From contig CACXEJ010000035.1 in the NCBI GenBank assembly GCA_902766595.1, forward strand, positions 1 to 61,686: 61,686 nt of DNA, in the 5' to 3' direction. Origin of the DNA: Ruminococcus flavefaciens. Lineage in GTDB: Bacteria > Bacillota > Clostridia > Oscillospirales > Ruminococcaceae. Shown here piece by piece: positions 50,519 to 58,288 of the stretch. Position 1 is the first letter of the stretch. Each line of letters begins with the position of its first letter. Below the pieces are notes generated by a model, which was given only the letters and a program-made list of their open reading frames with translations, was not told the origin of the DNA and did no database searches. The translations under genes and the position numbers were made by a program.

Positions 50519-52533
50519 TTTTCGTACACCTCATTGAGGTCGTGACCGAGCTCGCAGGTGTAGAGCCACTCTATCGAGTCACCGTCACTGAGGACGTATT
50601 CGCCGCAGCTCCGTGATGGCGTAATGCCGTTGACGTGATAAACCCAGCCAGAGAGATCGCCGTAGTCCATTTCGTAGATGTAGTTGATGCCTGATATGTA
50701 GACCATACCGTGTGCGGAGCCGGAGCTGCCCTTGTTTTCGACCTGTATGCGGTAAGCTCTTGCGGCTTCGGTGAGAATGTCGTAAACTGTCTCGCCCTCT
50801 TCGATATCAAACTCAGTCGTGTCGAGGATAGTACCGTCAGCCGGAACATATTCAGGATCACCCTTTCCGGCGATAGTGTCACAGCGTATCGAGAGCGTGA
50901 CCGTACCGACAGGGTTATCCTTTTGCTTGTGCTTGCCGTTATAGTAATCATCGGTAGAGCTGAAATTCGTTGCGAGTACGAAAACGATACCCACAGCGGC
51001 AGCAATTCCGACTGCGATGAAATTCTTGTAGCTGCGCTTGCCGATAATGAAAATGATACCGCAGAGCAGAAGAGCCGTGCCGGAAATAATGAGTATCACA
51101 ACAGGCTTGTAGCTGCCCTTTGAACTGCCTGAGCCTTCATTATTGGCAGGAGAAATGACCGTGACTGTCACAGCAGTATCTGTTTCTTCAGATGAGACTG
51201 AAATAGTTGTGACAGTTAACGAAGAAGCCGAAGCTGAGGACGCTGATGAAGTTGTTGTCTGATGTACAGAGGTGGTCTGTGAAGACGAAGTGCTTTCGGA
51301 AAGTCCTGCGCCCGGAGCAGCTGAGGCAGGTGAAGTTACCGCTTGTGAAGCTGTTTCGGTGTATGTTGGCGTTTCAGGTGAGTGAGTGTCCTGCTGATAA
51401 ACAGCTTCGGTGGAACGTTCAGAAGGAGACTGTGTGTAATGCTGTTCAGGAGCAGATGAAGTGCCGGGCTGAGCCGCAGATGTCGGGTTCTGCTGTTGCT
51501 GCTGCGAATGATCAGTTGTGGGCTGTGTAACGCTCTGCGTAGGCTGCTCGGGTGGAACTGTCGGACGGAGCGGTTTGCAGTTGTCAAGGACGAGCAGGGG
51601 AGACTGCCCGTGCTTCATTCTGTTGTATGCGACGAGCGAGTAATATGCCTGAACGGTTGCCGTGCTGTTGGAAGCACCGCCGCTCGTGTGGCAGAAGCTG
51701 CCGTCAGAGAGCCTGAAATTCGTGATAGCATCAATAATGGACCTGCCGTTTTTGATGAAGCGGGAGTCGGTCTGGCAGTCGATGCCAAGAGCCGAGAGGG
51801 CTACAAGCACCTGAGAAGCACTTTCGGGATTAACGTCACCGAAGCTCCTGTAATTGCCGTCGCTCTCCTGCCTTTTTGAGAGAAATGCAAGTGCCCTGTC
51901 AACGGACGCTTTTACACTGCTGTCGGACTTATACTGCGGCGCGAGAGACTGTACAGTCATAGCAGTAACGTCAATATCGCCGGTGCCGCCGAAGAGTGCC
52001 CAGCCGCCGTCATCGTATTGAAGTTCAATAAGCTCCTTTGTAACCGAGCTGACGGAGCACTTTCCGCAGGTGTGACCGTTATTGAGAATATGCAGACCAT
52101 ATATCAGGCTCATTATGCCCTGTTCTCCGACCGCATTTTCAAGGGCGTAAGTGATATACTTGTCTGAGCTGCCGACCGCAGAGAGAGCCAGCGCGTACTT
52201 TTCCATAGAGGTCGCTGATATGACCTGACCGCCGTCCAGATAGGCGAGCAGAGCCTTTTCGTATCGTGAGAAATTCCACTTGCCGCTCTGTGCGAGACCG
52301 ACTATGTACCACTCGGAACCGTTTCCGGCGCTGCTGGTAAGATAGCCGTCTATCCATTCCTGAATACCGGAGTTTCCGGCAGAACTGAGCTTATAATCAA
52401 TTATACCGTCGGCGAGAGCTTCTGTCTCACCAACGGTATAGCTTCCGCAGTGAGCCTTAAACGGAACAAAGCCCACTGCGATGATACATATCAACAGGCA
52501 GCTCAGGAGACCTGATGCGAGCCTTTTATACAT
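50515..52533 (-). CDS. intrinsic-factor-like membrane protein (barrel + DUF4430)
   Basis: A 672-residue exported protein. Residues 1-29 are a signal peptide. Residues 35-320 form prenyltransferase/terpene-cyclase-like alpha-barrel repeats (YDDGGWALFGGTGDIDVT, ESASQVLVALSALGID, LSDGSFCHTSGGASNSTATV). A long Ser/Thr/Gln linker (325-470) follows, then two spans (477-497, 505-522), and a C-terminal DUF4430 domain (540-672: SGWVYHVNGITPS, GDSIEWLYTCELGHDL). Signal plus two spans place both domains outside. Alpha barrel plus DUF4430 is the domain pair of animal intrinsic factor and transcobalamin, so it likely binds cobalamin. It overlaps both neighbours in the operon. Confidence 0.88.
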   Translation of the reverse strand: MYKRLASGLLSCLLICIIAVGFVPFKAHCGSYTVGETEALADGIIDYKLSSAGNSGIQEWIDGYLTSSAGNGSEWYIVGLAQSGKWNFSRYEKALLAYLDGGQVISATSMEKYALALSAVGSSDKYITYALENAVGEQGIMSLIYGLHILNNGHTCGKCSVSSVTKELIELQYDDGGWALFGGTGDIDVTAMTVQSLAPQYKSDSSVKASVDRALAFLSKRQESDGNYRSFGDVNPESASQVLVALSALGIDCQTDSRFIKNGRSIIDAITNFRLSDGSFCHTSGGASNSTATVQAYYSLVAYNRMKHGQSPLLVLDNCKPLRPTVPPEQPTQSVTQPTTDHSQQQQQNPTSAAQPGTSSAPEQHYTQSPSERSTEAVYQQDTHSPETPTYTETASQAVTSPASAAPGAGLSESTSSSQTTSVHQTTTSSASSASASSLTVTTISVSSEETDTAVTVTVISPANNEGSGSSKGSYKPVVILIISGTALLLCGIIFIIGKRSYKNFIAVGIAAAVGIVFVLATNFSSTDDYYNGKHKQKDNPVGTVTLSIRCDTIAGKGDPEYVPADGTILDTTEFDIEEGETVYDILTEAARAYRIQVENKGSSGSAHGMVYISGINYIYEMDYGDLSGWVYHVNGITPSRSCGEYVLSDGDSIEWLYTCELGHDLNEVYEK

Positions 52534-53560
52534 CCTTGCGCTTTAATGCGAAAGCTGCGAGAACTGTGCAGCCGAGAACTGCTGCAACTGCACCTGTGCC
52601 GGCGTCACCTGTCTTGGGAGAGTCGCTGTTTGTGTTGTTTACTGCACCGGAAGATGTAGAGGAAGTAGTTTCAGAAGAGCTTGTCTCAGCTTCTGTTGTC
52701 TCCTCAGCTTCGGTAGTTGTCTCGGTATCGGTAGCTTCTTCTTCGTCGCTCGAACCGGGATCAACGGTATTGCTTGTCTCGATTGTGGTGGTTGTGTCGG
52801 ACTCTGTTTCCTCTTCGTTGTTGTTGATGTCAGCGAGACATACAGGAGGAACGAGAGTTTCTTTTGTGGAAACAGCGCTGATAACAGCCTTTATGCTTTC
52901 AGAAGAGTCCTTTGTGAGTATGATAGTAGCACTGCCGCTTTCATCAGTGAGAACGCCTGTGCCCTTGCCGTCGATAGTGATCTCAGCACCGACGACCGGA
53001 ACGTTTGAGGGAGCATATGTTACGGGATCATACTGTATCTTGCTGAGCTTCAGAGTAAGGCTGTCGCCCTCCTTGCTGTCGAGGTTTTCTCTGATATCAA
53101 AGAAGCAGTAAACATCGCTGAATTTTTTTGCGTCCGAGTAAACGAAAGCGTCTAAATGATCGCCTTCCTTGACCTCATCATTAAGGCTCCAAGCTGAGTT
53201 GGAGTTTACATAGTAGCCGTAGCTGCCGCCGTTTTCGATGCCCCAGAGCTTATCGAGGCTCTTTCCGTCGTAGCCTTCCTTCTCTGATGACTTATAGCCG
53301 GCTGCTGCACCGCCCTCAAAGAACTGATCGTGAGCAGCAACAAGAGTTTCGTCGATCGAGAGCTTTTCGTCGCCGTTGAGGTCAGTAACGAGTACGTCAG
53401 CCTGAGAAAGAGCGAGCTTAGTTCCGTCAGAAACAGTAACAAGTACATTAGCCTTGAGCGGAGCACTTTCCGAAGAGGGCTCATCGGCAGCAAAAGCGTT
53501 CATTCCGACTGCTGAGCAGGAGAGTACAAGTCCTGCAAGAAAAGCGAGAGTTTTTTTCAT
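52526..53560 (-). CDS. SPKTG-anchored surface protein of the cobalamin operon
   Basis: A 344-residue secreted protein: signal peptide 1-25, a domain at about 35-155 with EF-hand-like loop VTDLNGDEKLSIDETLVAAH and the segment LDKLWGIENGGSYGYYVN, a second beta module (about 160-245), an acidic Thr/Ser/Glu linker, and a C-terminal sorting signal SPKTG (314-318), a hydrophobic span and KRKDV. It is probably attached to the wall by a sortase. First gene after the cobalamin riboswitch, so it likely captures cobalamin or a cobinamide at the surface. Start ATG 53560 after GGAGA. Confidence 0.8.
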   Translation of the reverse strand: MKKTLAFLAGLVLSCSAVGMNAFAADEPSSESAPLKANVLVTVSDGTKLALSQADVLVTDLNGDEKLSIDETLVAAHDQFFEGGAAAGYKSSEKEGYDGKSLDKLWGIENGGSYGYYVNSNSAWSLNDEVKEGDHLDAFVYSDAKKFSDVYCFFDIRENLDSKEGDSLTLKLSKIQYDPVTYAPSNVPVVGAEITIDGKGTGVLTDESGSATIILTKDSSESIKAVISAVSTKETLVPPVCLADINNNEEETESDTTTTIETSNTVDPGSSDEEEATDTETTTEAEETTEAETSSSETTSSTSSGAVNNTNSDSPKTGDAGTGAVAAVLGCTVLAAFALKRKDV

Positions 53561-53591
53561 TTTACATTCTCCTTACATAATAATATGGCAA

Positions 53592-53626
53592 CAAAAAGCG
53601 CCGGAGTTCCGGAAGAACGCAGGCGC
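53592..53626 (-). terminator. riboswitch-controlled intrinsic terminator
   Basis: Minus strand GCGCC...TTCCGGAA...GGCGC hairpin (53598-53626) directly followed by five T. It lies between the aptamer and the first gene's RBS, so it is the expression platform that stops the operon when cobalamin is bound. Confidence 0.8.
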
Positions 53627-53694
53627 ATACATAGCATATCACGGCACAGCCGCAAATGTATCTTATGTCTTTCGTTGTCCAAAAACCTGATACA

Positions 53695-53791
53695 AGCCAT
53701 TGTCTGACGAGCGATCCGGCTCGGAAATAATTCCACACGGCAGTGACTGCTGCGGCGGTTTCTCACCGCACTTCCCTCAGCTTCAGACGGC
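53695..53791 (-). promoter_or_regulatory. cobalamin riboswitch aptamer
   Basis: Read on the minus strand, the core AGGGAAGTGCGGTGAGAAAC is followed by CGCCGCAGCAGTCACTG, matching the conserved cobalamin aptamer core (GGGAA..GGTG.AA.CC..GC.GC....ACTG). The 5' GCC/TCTGA pairs with TCAGAC..GGC at the 3' end (53696-53708). It is compact and lacks the large peripheral helices of the long AdoCbl class. It controls the five-gene operon to 47348 through the terminator at 53592. Confidence 0.85.
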
Positions 53792-53810
53792 AAATATTAA
53801 ATTTAAAATA

Positions 53811-53839
53811 ATTATACCACTATACAGCGTAAATGTCAA
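53811..53839 (-). promoter_or_regulatory. promoter of the cobalamin operon
   Basis: Minus strand TTGACA (53834-53839), 17-base spacer, TATAAT (53811-53816), a perfect sigma-A promoter; transcription would begin about 12 bases before the aptamer. Confidence 0.88.
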
Positions 53840-53843
53840 TAGC

Positions 53844-54680
53844 TCAGCCGGCTGACTCACCGGAATGATTTTTGCGGTACTGACCGGGAGAGATTCCGTA
53901 GACACTTCCGAAGAGCTTGACGAAGTAGGAGGTGTTATGACCGTAGCCTATCATCAGGGCGATGTCCTTGACCGGCATATCAGTGGTTATTAGCAGCTCG
54001 GAAGCCTTGTTCAGACGGCTGCTTATGATGTCCTTGGTGACGCTCGTACCAAAGGTCTCGCTGTATAGATGCTGGAAACGCGAGCGGCTGAGCGACAGGT
54101 CCTTAGCCATATCATCGACAGTATAGTCGCGGCTCGGCCAGCGGTAAATTGAGTCGCGTATCCACATAAGACGTTCTGAGTAGGCGTTTTCGGGTATCCG
54201 TGACGGATCGCGGTCGGGGTTGAGCTTTTCACGGATCTTGTAGAGGAGTATCCGGAAATAGAGGTCTGAGACCTCTGTCCTGCCGATATTTGAGGAGTAG
54301 TGCTCGTAGCACATATTTCTGACGATAGAGGAGATATTTTCGGACTCTGTGAGCTGGAGCGGAACGTTCAGCGTGATGCCGAGCTGTTCGATGAGGGCAA
54401 CGTCCTCGTCCGTGGGACGGAAGTGCATCCAGTCATCGAAGTATTCGAGGCAGTCAGCGCGGTAATACTGCGGAGCACCGGGTGTGTAGATGATGAGGAC
54501 GTTTGCAGGCATACGGACCTCTTTGCTGTCATATCGGTAGACAGCAGGTGACTTGATAATAAGGAGCAGCCAGTCAGCAGTACCGTCGGGGCGGTCGATG
54601 ACGAAATCCTTTTCGTGTCTGTGGTTGTAGCCAATATCATCAATTAACAATCCGATCACTCCTGTCAGGTTTATACTCAT
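53844..54680 (-). CDS. AraC family transcriptional regulator
   Basis: A 278-residue regulator with an N-terminal cupin-like sensing domain (about 1-150; MPANVLIIYTPGAPQYY) and a C-terminal double helix-turn-helix (DYTVDDMAKDLSLSRSRFQH, DMPVKDIALMIGYGHNTSYFVKLF). It lies upstream of, and reads toward, the cobalamin operon, which has its own promoter. ATG 54680 abuts a -10 box, so a TTG start at 54650 with AGGAG upstream is a real alternative giving 268 residues. Target and ligand unknown. Confidence 0.88.
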   Translation of the reverse strand: MSINLTGVIGLLIDDIGYNHRHEKDFVIDRPDGTADWLLLIIKSPAVYRYDSKEVRMPANVLIIYTPGAPQYYRADCLEYFDDWMHFRPTDEDVALIEQLGITLNVPLQLTESENISSIVRNMCYEHYSSNIGRTEVSDLYFRILLYKIREKLNPDRDPSRIPENAYSERLMWIRDSIYRWPSRDYTVDDMAKDLSLSRSRFQHLYSETFGTSVTKDIISSRLNKASELLITTDMPVKDIALMIGYGHNTSYFVKLFGSVYGISPGQYRKNHSGESAG

Positions 54681-54709
54681 ATAATAACACTTCCGGAAGA
54701 GTTTGTCAA
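54681..54709 (-). promoter_or_regulatory. promoter of the araC-like gene, touching its ATG
   Basis: Minus strand TTGACA (54704-54709), 17-base spacer, TATTAT (54681-54686), immediately followed by the ATG at 54680. The transcript would begin inside the first codons. Confidence 0.6.
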
Positions 54710-54752
54710 CGCCGGCAGCACAATAGATATACTAAAAAATTTAAGTATACTG

Positions 54753-54781
54753 TTGCAAAACTGGTAGATTTGTGCTATAAT
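54753..54781 (+). promoter_or_regulatory. promoter of the trmB run
   Basis: TTGCAA (54753-54758), 17-base spacer, TATAAT (54776-54781). Confidence 0.75.
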
Positions 54782-54812
54782 GTAACTTGGAATATTTTTT
54801 GGAGGTAGAACA

Positions 54813-55475
54813 ATGAGAATAAGACATAAACCGTGGGCAAAGCCCGAGCTTGAGGCGTGTCCGTTCTATATCCAGGAGCCGCAGGCTCAGAAGGGCAGAT
54901 GGACAGAGCTTTTCTCCGAACCGGACAAGCCCCTCTACGTCGAGCTCGGCTGCGGCAAGGGCGGCTTTATATCACAGGCAGCTCCGGCGCACCCCGAGGT
55001 GAATTTCATTGCAATGGACATAAAGAACGAGATGCTCGTCCTTGCAAAGCGAAAGCTCGAAGCTGCTTACGAGGAGAAGAAAATGTCCCCTATGGACAAC
55101 GTCCGCATAGCGATACAGAACATCGAGCGGCTTGAGCTTGCGTGGGACGAAAATGACCGTGCAGACCGCATATACATCAACTTCTGCAATCCGTGGTCCA
55201 AGAAAAAGCATAAGAAGCGCCGCCTGACTCACACAAGGCAGCTTGTGAACTACAAGAAGTTCCTGCGCGGACAGCTATGGTTCAAGACCGATGACGACGA
55301 GCTCTTTGAGGAGTCCTTCGAGTATTTCGCGGAAGCCGGTTACAGGATAGTTTATCAGACTCACGACCTTCACGCCGAGAGCCCGTATGAAAACTTCGTA
55401 ACTGAGCACGAGAATATGTTCACGGAAGAGGGCAAGAAGATCAAGTTCCTGATAGCGGAACCTATTATGGAGTAA
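54813..55475 (+). CDS. trmB: tRNA (guanine-N7-)-methyltransferase TrmB
   Basis: A 220-residue SAM-dependent enzyme making m7G46 in tRNA variable loops. SAM-binding motif I is VELGCGKGGFISQAA; INFCNPWSKKKHKKRRLTH is the catalytic motif block, and the C-terminal SPYENFVTEHE is the tRNA-contact motif. Complete and of typical length. Followed by a small unknown gene 4 bases later. Confidence 0.95.
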   Translation: MRIRHKPWAKPELEACPFYIQEPQAQKGRWTELFSEPDKPLYVELGCGKGGFISQAAPAHPEVNFIAMDIKNEMLVLAKRKLEAAYEEKKMSPMDNVRIAIQNIERLELAWDENDRADRIYINFCNPWSKKKHKKRRLTHTRQLVNYKKFLRGQLWFKTDDDELFEESFEYFAEAGYRIVYQTHDLHAESPYENFVTEHENMFTEEGKKIKFLIAEPIME

Positions 55476-55479
55476 TGCT

Positions 55480-55695
55480 ATGGAAATAGAAAAAAAATCT
55501 GAGAAATTTTCATTCGGCTTCGGAACAGAAAAGGTTGCCGGTTCCGGAAGTCTTGACAGAGCGCAGGACGCGCCTGATAACGTCAGGACAAAATATGACA
55601 AAACGCAGATCGCTAAAAATGTGGGAAAGGCGGCTCTGCTTTCAGCAGCAGTTATATTCAAGCACAAGGTTACTTCAAAAAGAAGATCAAAATAA
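55480..55695 (+). CDS. small protein downstream of trmB
   Basis: A 71-residue basic protein with no recognised family: a glycine/phenylalanine-rich start (KFSFGFGTEKVAGSGSLD), a short hydrophobic patch (KAALLSAAVIF) and a basic tail (KHKVTSKRRSK). ATG 55480 with GGAG upstream, translationally coupled to trmB. Function unknown. Confidence 0.55.
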   Translation: MEIEKKSEKFSFGFGTEKVAGSGSLDRAQDAPDNVRTKYDKTQIAKNVGKAALLSAAVIFKHKVTSKRRSK

Positions 55696-55712
55696 AAGCG
55701 GAGGGAATTGAA

Positions 55713-58235
55713 ATGAATTTCAGGAGATTTATTGCAGCAGTAACATCGATTTGTCTGATCGGAGGAGCACTTCCGAATGCATATCCGGTACAGCAGGCAG
55801 CGGCTTACTGGGAGTCCGGAACTGAGGAGAACTTCGAGGCAGTTTGGGTAGGCAACGCATATTTCAAGGTCTTTGAGGATCACGCTGAGTTTGCCGGATC
55901 AAAGGCTTCACTTGGGGAGAAATATGAGATACCGGCAGAGGTCAAGGGCGTTCCGGTAACGCACATCATAACCTGCGGCGGCAACAAGGATATGAAGACG
56001 ATCGTAATACCCTCGTCCGTCACCTACATCGGACAGTATTTCCTTGAAAACACATCAGTAACGAGCGTGACTCTTCCGAAGAAGCTCGAAAAGCTCAATA
56101 TGGCAGCGTTTGAGAAGTCGAATGTCGAGGAGATAAAGATCGACTCCGAGAGCAAATCGTTCGTATCCGATGACGGCGTTCTTTTCAGCGCAAACGAGGC
56201 TGGCGGAAAGAAGCTCCTGCTCTGCTATCCTCCATGCAAGAAGGACGAGACCTACAAGATACCCGAGGGCACTTCACTCTATCTCGATGCCGATAAGACC
56301 TTTGGTGCAGCAAAGAACATCAAGACACTTGTGTTCCCGGATCATTACGCAGCTGTTATCAATTACAAGAGCGAGCCGACTTCTATTAAAAAGATAGTTG
56401 TCTGCGATCCTCTTGCTGAGATAGTTGACGACGCAGCTACCTTTAATTCAGCACTTACTCTCAGCGGCTATAATGACTCAACTATCAGTGCCTACGCTGA
56501 AAAGTACAGCCGGACATTTGAAACGCTCGGAGATTATGCCGGTGAGGGACTTCTCGATCACCTGAAATATGAGAAATTCGACGATCATATCGAGCTCGTG
56601 AGCCTTGACACACAGCTGAGGTCTGTCAATATCCCTGCTGAGATCGAGGGACTTCCTGTCACAAAGATAGGTGAGTGCTTCAAGAACCAGAAGCTGCTCA
56701 AAACGGCAGTTATCCCCGATACTGTTACAGACATCGGAGACGGCGCATTTTCGGGCTGTACAGCTCTTACAAAGGTGACTCTGCCTGCCGGTCTCAAAAC
56801 TATCGGCAAGGAGGCGTTCTGCTACTGCTCAGCGCTCGAAAGCATCGAACTTCCGCCGCAGCTTGAAAGCATAGGGGAGTCAGCGTTCAGCACCTGCAAG
56901 CTGATAAAGAGTGTGACCATACCTGATACTGTCACAGTTATCGGAGACTACGCTTTCAGTAACTGCGATGCGCTCTCATCACTTACACTTCCGAACAGCA
57001 AGGCATCTTTCGGCAAGTCGATCGCAGCTGCCTGCCCTCAGCTGAAAACGATAAAGGTGCCTGAGAATGTCCGCAACATCGGCAGGGCTTTCGAGGCAGT
57101 GCCGCTTGAAACGATAGAGTTCAGCTCGCCTGAGACTCTTGTAAATGAGATCGAAAAAACAACTACCATACGCGGATATAACGGAAGCGACCAGTGGGCT
57201 GCAGCAAAGCTCAACGGCTGCAACTTCGTAAATATCGGCGGTGATTATGTCGGCACAGCAACTTATTACGCTGCAAGAGGCGACTTTGAATTCAAGGTCG
57301 GCTTTGAAAAGACAATAGTGATGAAGTACAGGGGAGAGGGTGAAACAGCAGCTGTTCCGGAGACAGTCCTTGACACACCTGTAAAGGAGATCGCTGAGTC
57401 AGCATTTGCCGACAATAAAACCATTAAGACGGTAAAGCTCCCTAACGGCTTGAAAACTATCGGTTCGGAAGCATTTGCCAATGCCAAGCAGCTGACAAGC
57501 GTCAACCTTCCGTACGGTCTCACAACGCTCGGCGAAGGAGCGTTCAAGAACACTTCCATCAGAAACATCAGCATACCTGCAAGCATTAAGACGATAGGTG
57601 CAAAAACTTTCAGATCCTGCACAAACCTCCAGACCGTCAAGCTCGGTACATTCACAGAGACAATAGGCGAAGAAGCATTCTATGGCTGTGTCGCACTTAA
57701 ATCAGTGAGAATTCCGACTACAGTCAAGAAGATCGAGAGGAATGCCTTCTACTTCACCAAGGCACTGACGGATTTCAAGTGCCTGTCAGCGGATTGTGAA
57801 TTCACCGATTATAAGGGCACTGCGTTTATCGGAAGTCTTGAGGGTGAGGACGGCGATTCTTTCTATCTGCCTGTAAACTTCACCGGCGTATTATACGGCT
57901 ATGACGGCTCAACAATGGAGAAGTACGCTGCTGACCACGGTCTCCAGTTCAAGTCGCTTGGCGAGAAGCCGGAATATGAGCTGGGAAATCCCACAAAGTT
58001 CACAGCGAATGACTCGTTTATAACATCTGATGACGCTTCATATATCCTGAGACTGTATTCTCTTGCTGCAGACGGAGCTACAAAGCCCACAGAAGCTGAA
58101 ATGCTCAGCTGCGATGTGAACGGAGACGGTTTTATTACTGCGGACGATGCTTCGCTTGTGCTCAGATTTTATTCGCTTGCCTCAGCACCGGATTACAAAA
58201 AGACTATCGTTGAATTTCTCAGCGATGTGACTTAA
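55713..58235 (+). CDS. secreted LRR (BspA-like) protein with dockerin
   Basis: An 840-residue exported protein. A signal peptide covers about 1-30. Residues 60-760 hold many BspA/LRR_5 repeats (patterns such as IGDGAFSGCTALTKVTLP and IGKEAFCYCSALESIELP), interrupted by non-repeat spacers. The C-terminal dockerin has two calcium-type loops: NDSFITSDDASYILRLYS (first loop partial) and DVNGDGFITADDASLVLRFY. LRR-BspA proteins are surface adhesion modules; the dockerin would plug it into a cohesin-bearing scaffold. RBS GGAGGG. Confidence 0.88.
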   Translation: MNFRRFIAAVTSICLIGGALPNAYPVQQAAAYWESGTEENFEAVWVGNAYFKVFEDHAEFAGSKASLGEKYEIPAEVKGVPVTHIITCGGNKDMKTIVIPSSVTYIGQYFLENTSVTSVTLPKKLEKLNMAAFEKSNVEEIKIDSESKSFVSDDGVLFSANEAGGKKLLLCYPPCKKDETYKIPEGTSLYLDADKTFGAAKNIKTLVFPDHYAAVINYKSEPTSIKKIVVCDPLAEIVDDAATFNSALTLSGYNDSTISAYAEKYSRTFETLGDYAGEGLLDHLKYEKFDDHIELVSLDTQLRSVNIPAEIEGLPVTKIGECFKNQKLLKTAVIPDTVTDIGDGAFSGCTALTKVTLPAGLKTIGKEAFCYCSALESIELPPQLESIGESAFSTCKLIKSVTIPDTVTVIGDYAFSNCDALSSLTLPNSKASFGKSIAAACPQLKTIKVPENVRNIGRAFEAVPLETIEFSSPETLVNEIEKTTTIRGYNGSDQWAAAKLNGCNFVNIGGDYVGTATYYAARGDFEFKVGFEKTIVMKYRGEGETAAVPETVLDTPVKEIAESAFADNKTIKTVKLPNGLKTIGSEAFANAKQLTSVNLPYGLTTLGEGAFKNTSIRNISIPASIKTIGAKTFRSCTNLQTVKLGTFTETIGEEAFYGCVALKSVRIPTTVKKIERNAFYFTKALTDFKCLSADCEFTDYKGTAFIGSLEGEDGDSFYLPVNFTGVLYGYDGSTMEKYAADHGLQFKSLGEKPEYELGNPTKFTANDSFITSDDASYILRLYSLAADGATKPTEAEMLSCDVNGDGFITADDASLVLRFYSLASAPDYKKTIVEFLSDVT

Positions 58236-58255
58236 TTTGAATGGACAACAAAAAT

Positions 58256-58286
58256 AAAGCCGCTGCGGTAAAACGCAGCGGTTTTG
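58256..58286 (+). terminator. intrinsic terminator
   Basis: CCGCTGCG-GTAAAA-CGCAGCGG (58260-58267 with 58274-58281) with TTTT; ends the LRR-dockerin gene. Confidence 0.8.
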
Positions 58287-58288
58287 CT

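Noticed and set aside
51246..51587. frames in the Ser/Thr/Gln linker region
   Set aside because: Low-complexity coding of the real minus-strand protein creates spurious open frames on the other strand.
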